Positions 27,623-33,273 of a stretch of DNA of 35,237 nt are shown here, one piece after another. The stretch is from Candidatus Cloacimonadota bacterium (lineage in GTDB: Bacteria; Cloacimonadota; Cloacimonadia; Cloacimonadales; JAJBBL01), in assembly GCA_019429305.1 (NCBI GenBank), contig JAHYIR010000022.1:1-35237 (forward strand), written 5' to 3'. Below the pieces are notes generated by a model that worked only from the letters and a program-made list of their open reading frames with translations, was not told where the DNA came from and made no database searches. Every line of letters starts with the position of its first letter. Within the stretch, counting starts at the first letter, position 1. The translations under genes and the position numbers were made by a program.

Positions 27623-28963
27623 ATGACTGATAATAGGTTAACCATTCTCGTTGTTGATGATTCTATTGATTCATTGGAGATGATCAGTAGAAAATTAAAG
27701 AAACGTGATTTCTCTGTTTTTACTGCTACTAATGTTGCCGACGCTTTATCAGTCTTGGAAAAGACCGATATTGATCTGGTGATCACCGACTTCAAAATGC
27801 CTAAAGTTAGTGGTTTGGAACTTATCAGACACATCAATGAGAATTATAAGCAATTGAAAGTTGTAATGATTACAGGATACCCTACCATTGACGGTGCTGT
27901 AGAAGCTGTAAAGTCTGGTGCTGAGGAATATTTGATAAAACCTTTCACTGATGAAGAACTCTACAAAGCTATAGACGAAGTAGTCGAAAAGATCAGAACC
28001 GAAAGTTTAACTGAGGTAACTCAAATCCCCGACACTTACCAGAGTTATGGATTAATCGGTAACTCACAATCAATGAACACGGTATTTCATGCTATTGAAC
28101 GGTCTACTGCCATCTACGCTACTGTCCTAATAACTGGCGAGAGTGGCACCGGTAAAGAACTCGTGGCACGGGCAATCCATTATCATAGCCCCCGTTCCGC
28201 GGCCCCATTTGTTGCCGTCAATTGTGGTGCTATTCCTGAAAATCTCTTGGAAAGCGAACTATTTGGTTTTATGAAGGGTGCCTTCACTGGTGCTCACGAA
28301 ACAAGAGCTGGATTCTTTATCATTGCTGATGGCGGCACTATCTTCCTCGATGAGATCAGTGAAACATCACTCTCTATGCAAGTCAAGCTCCTCAGAGTTT
28401 TACAGGATAAACAGGTATCTATGATCGGAGCTAAGCAATCTCGTAAAGTTGATGTCCGCATCATTGCTGCTACTAATAAAAATCTGGCTAAACTGGTAGA
28501 TCAAGGTCACTTTCGGGAAGACCTGTTTTATCGACTCAATGTGATCACTATTGATTTACCACCTCTCCGTGAAAGAAATGACGATGTGATAATACTTACT
28601 AAATACTTTTTAGAGAAATATGCTAAAGAGATCGGGAAAAAAACACCTACATTGACTGAAAACGCCTTCCTTGCCTTAAAGAATTACTCATGGCCCGGAA
28701 ATGTTAGAGAATTGGAAAATTTTGCCCATCGTTTGGTTATTATGATCGATCATCCGACTATTGATGTCCCCGATCTACCCGAAGCGATGAGATATTGCAT
28801 TCAAGTTGATAAAGATTATACAAAATCTCTCAAAGATATGGAAGCGGAATATATCCGTAATGTCCTTGCCTCTGTTGAAGGCAATAAAAGTAAAGCAGCC
28901 CAAATACTCGGCATAGACCGAAAAACGCTCCGTTCAAAACTACCGGATAAAGACGAAGAATAA
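27623..28963 (+). CDS. NtrC-family sigma54-dependent response regulator
   Basis: 446 residues in three modules. The receiver (1-120) has Asp12/Asp13, phospho-Asp56 in LVITDFKMP, Thr84 and Lys106. The AAA+ domain has Walker A GESGTGKE (172-179), the sigma54-contacting GAFTGA loop (219-224) and a typical DEISETSLSMQ / AATNKN arrangement. The Fis-type helix-turn-helix (about 410-440) is VEGNKSKAAQILGIDRKTLRSKL. It remodels sigma54 RNA polymerase at -24/-12 promoters. The only convincing sigma54 promoter in the window lies about 490 nt downstream, before the Cys-rich gene, and is an obvious candidate target. Confidence 0.95.
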   Translation: MTDNRLTILVVDDSIDSLEMISRKLKKRDFSVFTATNVADALSVLEKTDIDLVITDFKMPKVSGLELIRHINENYKQLKVVMITGYPTIDGAVEAVKSGAEEYLIKPFTDEELYKAIDEVVEKIRTESLTEVTQIPDTYQSYGLIGNSQSMNTVFHAIERSTAIYATVLITGESGTGKELVARAIHYHSPRSAAPFVAVNCGAIPENLLESELFGFMKGAFTGAHETRAGFFIIADGGTIFLDEISETSLSMQVKLLRVLQDKQVSMIGAKQSRKVDVRIIAATNKNLAKLVDQGHFREDLFYRLNVITIDLPPLRERNDDVIILTKYFLEKYAKEIGKKTPTLTENAFLALKNYSWPGNVRELENFAHRLVIMIDHPTIDVPDLPEAMRYCIQVDKDYTKSLKDMEAEYIRNVLASVEGNKSKAAQILGIDRKTLRSKLPDKDEE

Positions 28964-29082
28964 AAATTCATCCTCATCACCATTGCTGATCTTCTATCGA
29001 AGTATATTAATCTGTTTTTTATTATATCCACAAGAATTGACGCATTTCCTACAGAATTTTCAACTTTATTATTCTGATACTA

Positions 29083-29128
29083 ATAGGTAGCACACGAGTC
29101 GGCCCTAGCCGACTCGTGTGCTACCTAG
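29083..29128. repeat. Perfect 20-bp inverted repeat (cruciform-like)
   Basis: Arms TAGGTAGCACACGAGTCGGC (29084-29103) and its exact reverse complement (29108-29127) flank a CCTA loop. It is richer in GC than its surroundings. Neither side is followed by a T-run, so it is not a standard terminator. A REP- or MITE-type dispersed repeat, or a protein-binding cruciform, is more likely. Confidence 0.75.
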
Positions 29129-29174
29129 GGGTATAAGAGAGATAAAAACTATCAAATCAAGAAAACATCTTTAA

Positions 29175-29247
29175 TAGGGCAATTCGTGAACCGAGGAAAT
29201 CACTTCTTCGTGGCTGCTTCCGAGCTCGACGAAGTCAATTGCCCCTA
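29175..29247. repeat. 73-bp MITE/REP-like element with terminal inverted repeats
   Basis: Ends TAGGGCAATT (29175-29184) and AATTGCCCCTA (29237-29247) are inverted repeats with one extra C. The interior can fold further (ACTTC/GAAGT, and the CGAGCTCG palindrome at 29221-29228). It has no coding capacity. The left ends of this element and of the repeat at 29083 both read TAATAGG, which hints at one family or one preferred target. Confidence 0.5.
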
Positions 29248-29294
29248 CACTTCAGATTTATCAGGATATAGAGAGTATGTAAAACATCTAAAAA

Positions 29295-29345
29295 CTGGGG
29301 AATAATTCCCCAGCAGTATAGTTTTTCCCCATTTTTTTATGGTTT
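29295..29345 (+). terminator. Possible terminator-like hairpin
   Basis: CTGGGGAA-TAA-TTCCCCAG (29295-29313), then GTTTTTCCCCATTTTTTT. The T-run is offset from the stem by several bases. It lies 330 nt after the NtrC-like gene and could insulate the sigma54 promoter from upstream transcription. Confidence 0.35.
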
Positions 29346-29453
29346 TTTATGAGAAATTTTCAGGCAGCAAGTTAAGATCAACTATCTCGTATCTCATTTA
29401 ATATCAATAGATAACGCTATTAGAATAACAGATATTACCACCTTTTTTTTCTT

Positions 29454-29470
29454 TGGCACGAAGTATGCAA
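29454..29470 (+). promoter_or_regulatory. Sigma54 (RpoN) -24/-12 promoter
   Basis: TGGCACG (29454-29460) and ATGCAA (29465-29470) place the invariant GG and GC exactly 12 nt apart, one base off the consensus TTGCA. Transcription would start near 29480, giving a leader of about 30 nt with GGAGGT before the ATG at 29511. An NtrC-type activator is encoded just upstream. Confidence 0.85.
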
Positions 29471-29510
29471 TATATGTGGGGTGAGAATAAAAGAAACATG
29501 GGAGGTTAAC

Positions 29511-29863
29511 ATGTCACTCAAACATCAATATAAAGAAGAATTAAAAAAGAGTATTCAAGAAGAAATGAAGGTAGAACTTCATTCTAAGAACAATCAGAGA
29601 ACTGGTTTATGTGCCGATTGTGTTCGCGCTGAGAGTTGTAGCTTAAGTAATAATACTGAAGCAGCCATCTGGAACTGTGAAGATTATGAAAATGAAGAGG
29701 TTGCTCCAATAGCAGCTGAGAGCAAGGTAGAAGCTAAGATGGAAGCTATGGCTGATGCTGCTGTGGAAGCTAATCCCGGATTGTGCCCTTATTGTATTCA
29801 TAATGAGAATTGCAGCTTGAAGAAAGTTGAGGGTGGAATCTGGCATTGCGAAGAATATGCTTA
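29511..29863 (+). CDS. Small protein with two four-cysteine metal-binding-like motifs
   Basis: 117 residues from the ATG at 29511, which has GGAGGT 4 nt upstream. A GTG further up (29481) would sit at the transcription start and is rejected. The N-terminus is helical and charged. Two homologous modules follow: Cys34-x2-Cys37-x5-Cys43-x12-Cys56 and Cys92-x2-Cys95-x5-Cys101-x11-Cys113, each of the form GLCxxC...CSL...IWxCExY, joined by an Ala/Glu-rich linker (60-88). The pattern resembles a duplicated zinc ribbon or iron-sulphur ligand set; which metal is bound cannot be told. I recall similar short Cys modules in anaerobes but no established function. Control by sigma54 and the adjacent NtrB/NtrC pair is strongly suggested. 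Confidence 0.88.
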
Positions 29864-29909
29864 ATAGTTGTTAGAAAGATAATTTTTGCTTACGATACCT
29901 CTAACGTAA

Positions 29910-29945
29910 GAAAGGAGCCGGACACTGTTCGGTTCCTTTCATTTT
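29910..29945. terminator. Shared terminator of convergent genes
   Basis: GAAAGGAGCCGGAC / GTTCGGTTCCTTTC forms a 14-bp stem (two G-U pairs) with an ACT loop, followed on the plus strand by ATTTT. It ends at the stop codon of the convergent gene, so it probably serves mainly the Cys-rich gene; the minus-side T-tract is weaker. Confidence 0.75.
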
Positions 29946-30493
29946 AAGAGTATATCAGTTAAGAATATTTTCCTGATTAATCTATAATGAGGATTATAAT
30001 TCTGCCTAAAAATATCACTATGTCTGGGAGAATAGACCACTGCACTGTCTAAACAACTTTTTAGTATCTTTTCTTGTTCTTCAAAAACCTTCCCAAGAAC
30101 ACCTATTTCTTTAATTAATTTCTCGATTTCATACCAATATTTATTATATCCATCTGTACTTGTCTGGTCTCGAGCACTCTGTAAGAATAGATCAAAATAA
30201 TCTATCTCACTGATCATTTTATCTAAGATCACCTGCAGATTTACCCGGCAGAAGTCATTACCGGAAAGAGAGAGATCTTGAACATATGGTTCTTGATTAC
30301 CTTGAAATTGCAATAATTCTTCATGTAAATAGCTATACGCTTCAGATTCGTTCGTAATTAGATGTCCGGGACCATACAATGCCTGATAGAAGAGCTTATA
30401 ATAATCAATCAATTCTGCAGCGGGATGCAGATTGTATTCAATTTTTATCAGATCAAGAGCTTCATCTCTATCAAAATGAATCACTTGTGCCAT
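29939..30493 (-). CDS. Conserved protein of unknown function
   Basis: 184 residues, no signal peptide or membrane segment. Distinctive stretches are DYYKLFYQALYGPGHLI, LSGNDFCRVNLQVI and YSPRHSDIFRQNYNPHYRLI. I recall proteins with the same GPGH and RVNL signature in Bacteroidetes and Firmicutes, all of unknown function. The conserved His, Asp and Arg residues could form an active site, but none is proven. It follows the amidohydrolase gene by 20 nt, so it is the third gene of the maf operon. The ribosome binding site is weak (GAGAA). Confidence 0.75.
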   Translation of the reverse strand: MAQVIHFDRDEALDLIKIEYNLHPAAELIDYYKLFYQALYGPGHLITNESEAYSYLHEELLQFQGNQEPYVQDLSLSGNDFCRVNLQVILDKMISEIDYFDLFLQSARDQTSTDGYNKYWYEIEKLIKEIGVLGKVFEEQEKILKSCLDSAVVYSPRHSDIFRQNYNPHYRLIRKIFLTDILLK

Positions 30494-30513
30494 TGATAGT
30501 TCTCGTTTTTATC

Positions 30514-31992
30514 TTAATGAATAATCTTGCCGGCTTTGACAACTCTTGTGATTTTTATGGATAGGATATCATCATTTTGTAATAGATCGCGGTCTAAACA
30601 GACTAAATCTGCTTTCCTTCCTGGAGTTAGCATACCTACGTTTTCATCTTCGTTAATTAAGCGGGCTGCATTGATCGTATAAAGAGACAGAGCTGCGAAC
30701 GGATCAATTCTCTCGGTAGTATTATGATGATTGACGGCACCATAGATACCCTTCAAAGCATTCATCTCAGTTACATACCAATCAGAACCCCCAGTAACGA
30801 GAACATTTTTAGCAAGTAACGAACGAAATCTATTACATTGTAATGCTCTATCCTTTCCAATAACATGAGCATACAATTTATCTTCACCACCCCAGAGCAA
30901 ATCAAATACAGGTTGCATTACAGCAGCTACGTGATACTCCTTCATCATATCGATAACTCGATCATCTGTTATCAACTCTGAGTGAATAATCTGATGATGA
31001 ATATTCTTGGGATTTTGCTGCTGTGCTTGGGCATAAAGCGATAGGATCTGCTTTATTGCTGCATCTCCTATACAATGGATCGCTACCTGCAGACCATTTT
31101 CGTGTGCTTCCAGAATAAACTTTTCCCATTCCTGAGAACTCTTATACAATATTCCTCTGTTTTGTGGATCATTGATGTACGGTTCTGATAAAGCTGCCGT
31201 GCCAGAGCCAAAAGAACCGTCAGCCAAGATACAACCACCCACTCTTGGTGCACCGAGTTCTAACGCTTTCTGTATATTAAAGATCTGAGGATAAAGTACA
31301 AACTCAATGGAAAACTTCTTTTTTGATTCTTGAAGTAATTTATAATGTAGTGGATCATCTTTAGCATCTCCAACCATAGTATGAACTGTTGTATGACCTG
31401 CTAAAATTGCTAATTCTGCTGCTCTCTGATAGGCAGATATTATCTCTTCTTGAGAAATATTTCTGTGAAACCAGCGACTGATATGATCGTTCCAATCACC
31501 TCTGTAAACTTCAACTTCAGGCAGGGGAATTTTTCCCCATTGTTCAATTTCCTTTTTTGCTTTACTGTTGATCTGGACTGAATGACCATCTATACGCCGT
31601 ATCAGACAAGGAGCATTAGGAAATATTCTATCCAACTCTTCTGGAGCCGGAAATCTTTTCTCGCTGATAAGATTTTCATCAAAGTTGTAACCGACAAATA
31701 TTCCGTCGATGGGTTCTCTCTCTTGCAACAACTTATATACATCTTCCAGACACCGGCAGTTTCCTAAATCAGCTGCCCTGGAATAGAGCCCCCCTTCAAA
31801 AGAATGGGTATGAGTATCTACAAAACCGGGATAGACAAAAGTGCCGTTTAAGTCAATCTTATTACCTTGAAAGTTGTTTGGTAATTTCTGAAATGTCTCG
31901 ACTATTACACCATTTTCATCAACCAATAACGCACTAAAGGTCTCATGTCTCTCCTTTAGTGAATAAAAGAGTGCATTATAAAAAAGAGTCAT
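30514..31992 (-). CDS. Amidohydrolase family protein (YtcJ/AepA-like)
   Basis: 492 residues. The N-terminal small beta domain leads to the metal-binding GFVDTHTHSFEGG (HxH). Later marks are RRIDGHSVQIN, GHTTVHTMVGD, ILADGSFGSGTAALSEPY, QVAIHCIGDAA, HQIIHSELI, VTGGSDWYV (catalytic Asp) and the closing NAARLINEDENVGMLTPGRKADLVCLD. This is the Amidohydrolase_3 pattern of N-substituted amide or cyclic-amide hydrolases; the substrate is unknown. It is cytoplasmic. It begins 1 nt after the maf stop, with GAGGGG in the maf end, so the two are coupled. Confidence 0.92.
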   Translation of the reverse strand: MTLFYNALFYSLKERHETFSALLVDENGVIVETFQKLPNNFQGNKIDLNGTFVYPGFVDTHTHSFEGGLYSRAADLGNCRCLEDVYKLLQEREPIDGIFVGYNFDENLISEKRFPAPEELDRIFPNAPCLIRRIDGHSVQINSKAKKEIEQWGKIPLPEVEVYRGDWNDHISRWFHRNISQEEIISAYQRAAELAILAGHTTVHTMVGDAKDDPLHYKLLQESKKKFSIEFVLYPQIFNIQKALELGAPRVGGCILADGSFGSGTAALSEPYINDPQNRGILYKSSQEWEKFILEAHENGLQVAIHCIGDAAIKQILSLYAQAQQQNPKNIHHQIIHSELITDDRVIDMMKEYHVAAVMQPVFDLLWGGEDKLYAHVIGKDRALQCNRFRSLLAKNVLVTGGSDWYVTEMNALKGIYGAVNHHNTTERIDPFAALSLYTINAARLINEDENVGMLTPGRKADLVCLDRDLLQNDDILSIKITRVVKAGKIIH

Positions 31993-31993
31993 A

Positions 31994-32587
31994 TTACCCC
32001 TCGTTCCTAAATACTTTATTCTTTAACAGTTCATAAAAGTTGGCTACCGGAAAACCCATCACATTAAAATAGCACCCCACAACACGGGTTATAAACTGGC
32101 TCCCATAACCTTGTATTCCATAAGCTCCCGCTTTATCTGTCGGTTCACCTGTTTCTATATAGTCACTTATCTCTGTAGCAGTTAATTCTTTAAAAGTTAC
32201 CGCTGTGCGGGCATAATCGGTATAGCTCCGACCGTGATAACAGACACATAGTCCGGTATAGACAAAATGGGGCTGTCCGGAGAGGAGAGAGAGAAAATGG
32301 GCTGCTTGAAAATCGTCTTCCGGTTTGTTGAGTATTTCACCGTTCAGATAGACCACTGTGTCAGCAGCAACAACAACACATTCCGGGTCCATTGCTTTTG
32401 CTACATGAGTTGCCTTTTGCTTAGCCAAACTGATCACATATTTTCTTGGATTAGTTGTCTTGATATTTTCATCTATCTCGGCTGGCATATAGAGAACTTT
32501 TAAACCCAATTGCCCAAAAATTTGCTGCCTTCTGGGTGATTTGGAAGCGAGAATTACTCTCCTGTCCTTTAATATGTTATGGATCAT
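31994..32587 (-). CDS. maf: Maf-type nucleoside triphosphate pyrophosphatase
   Basis: 197 residues, the normal length. It hydrolyses non-canonical or dTTP/UTP-type nucleotides to monophosphates. Motifs: VILASKSPRRQQIF at the N-terminus, VVVAADTVVYLNGEILNKP, FLSLLSGQPHFVYTGL, EPTDKAGAYGIQGYGSQFI and GCYFNVMGFPV. The DKAGAYGIQG sequence fits the YhdE-like dTTP/UTP branch. It heads the maf-amidohydrolase-unknown operon. CGGAG precedes the ATG. Confidence 0.95.
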   Translation of the reverse strand: MIHNILKDRRVILASKSPRRQQIFGQLGLKVLYMPAEIDENIKTTNPRKYVISLAKQKATHVAKAMDPECVVVAADTVVYLNGEILNKPEDDFQAAHFLSLLSGQPHFVYTGLCVCYHGRSYTDYARTAVTFKELTATEISDYIETGEPTDKAGAYGIQGYGSQFITRVVGCYFNVMGFPVANFYELLKNKVFRNEG

Positions 32588-32611
32588 AAAAACTCCGTGT
32601 TTGGCTTTTTC

Positions 32612-32639
32612 ATTATAACTTGGATATTTTATGAGTCAC
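32612..32639 (-). promoter_or_regulatory. Putative promoter of the maf operon
   Basis: On the minus strand a perfect TATAAT (32617-32612) has GTGACT (32639-32634) 16 nt upstream. The start would be near 32605, leaving an 18-nt leader. Confidence 0.55.
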
Positions 32640-32824
32640 CGACCAAGAGTCAATAAAAACTTCGAAAACCATTTATTTGAGTAGAAAAATGGTAGTTTAA
32701 CAAGAATAAAATAACTCCCGTATTCTTAATAACTTGCTGGAGACTCTTTCGTGCTATCTTACAAAAGAACTTGATTCTAAATAACTACTTCAAATCATTT
32801 TCTAATTCATAATTAAAATTTATA

Positions 32825-32855
32825 TTGACAATATAACCATAATTTTATATATAAT
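32825..32855 (+). promoter_or_regulatory. Strong sigma70-type promoter upstream of the fibre-like gene
   Basis: A perfect TTGACA (32825-32830) is followed after 17 nt by TATATA (32848-32853), overlapping TATAAT at 19 nt. Transcription would start near 32861, giving about 410 nt before the fibre-like gene. Confidence 0.7.
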
Positions 32856-32970
32856 AAACTTGCATTGAGTAGTTTCTCTATTTCGGGGTTTAATTTTCAG
32901 TCAATTGAGTTGTGAGCTTTTAATTGATTTCTTTTTATAACTCTGCTCACATCTCAAGGGGAGTCTGTAA

Positions 32971-33273
32971 ATGAAGTTTGTTAGAAAAAATCAACAGTGT
33001 GCCATGCGCATTCATCTACTGTAAAAAAATTTTCTTAGCATTGAAAAGAATGCCAGACCTCAAAAAAAAGAGGTTAATACGTCTGATGATGAATCGCAAT
33101 TAGCTTTTTTTTCTGGTTTCAAGTCTCAAAAAAACTACTATTTTACTGCCAGTTCAACGATATTTGAACCGTTATTCACTAGCTATATTCAAAATCACAT
33201 CAATTTAGTTTATAATCTAACAGATCATAATCAATTTACCTTACAACTTCATAAACAGAGGAGGTTATTATGA
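32971..33273 (+). pseudogene. Short ORF with in-frame stop, possible leader peptide or broken gene
   Basis: An ATG at 32971 with GGGGAG upstream starts MKFVRKNQQCAMRIHLL and meets TAA at 33022-33024. The same frame then stays open for 82 codons with no start codon and ends in TGA at 33271-33273, which overlaps the next ATG as ATGA. It could be a 17-residue leader peptide, a decayed 100-codon gene, or chance. The residue composition of the second part is not clearly protein-like. Confidence 0.3.

Larger units (their letters stand above)
28964..29510. other. Intergenic region rich in repeats, with sigma54 promoter
   Basis: 547 nt without a gene. In order it holds: AT-rich sequence; a 20-bp perfect inverted repeat (29083-29127); a GC-richer 73-bp element with terminal inverted repeats (29175-29247); a small GGGGAA/TTCCCC hairpin (29295-29313) followed by T-rich sequence; and the sigma54 promoter (29454-29470). 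Confidence 0.7.
32588..33269. other. Long intergenic region before the fibre-like gene
   Basis: About 680 nt with no intact gene. It holds the maf promoter, the strong plus-strand promoter, an 11-bp hairpin with one mismatch (GAGTTGTGAGC 32907-32917 / GCTCACATCTC 32945-32955), a 17-codon reading frame at 32971 and a weaker promoter-like TTCAAA-17-TATAAT (33188-33216). Confidence 0.6.

Noticed and set aside
28143-28185. Two TGGCAC strings in the NtrC-like gene
   Set aside because: They are inside coding sequence (Walker A region) and have no GC element at the right distance.
29481-29510. Upstream GTG start adding ten residues to the Cys-rich protein
   Set aside because: It lies at the expected sigma54 transcription start and has no ribosome binding site; the ATG at 29511 has GGAGGT.
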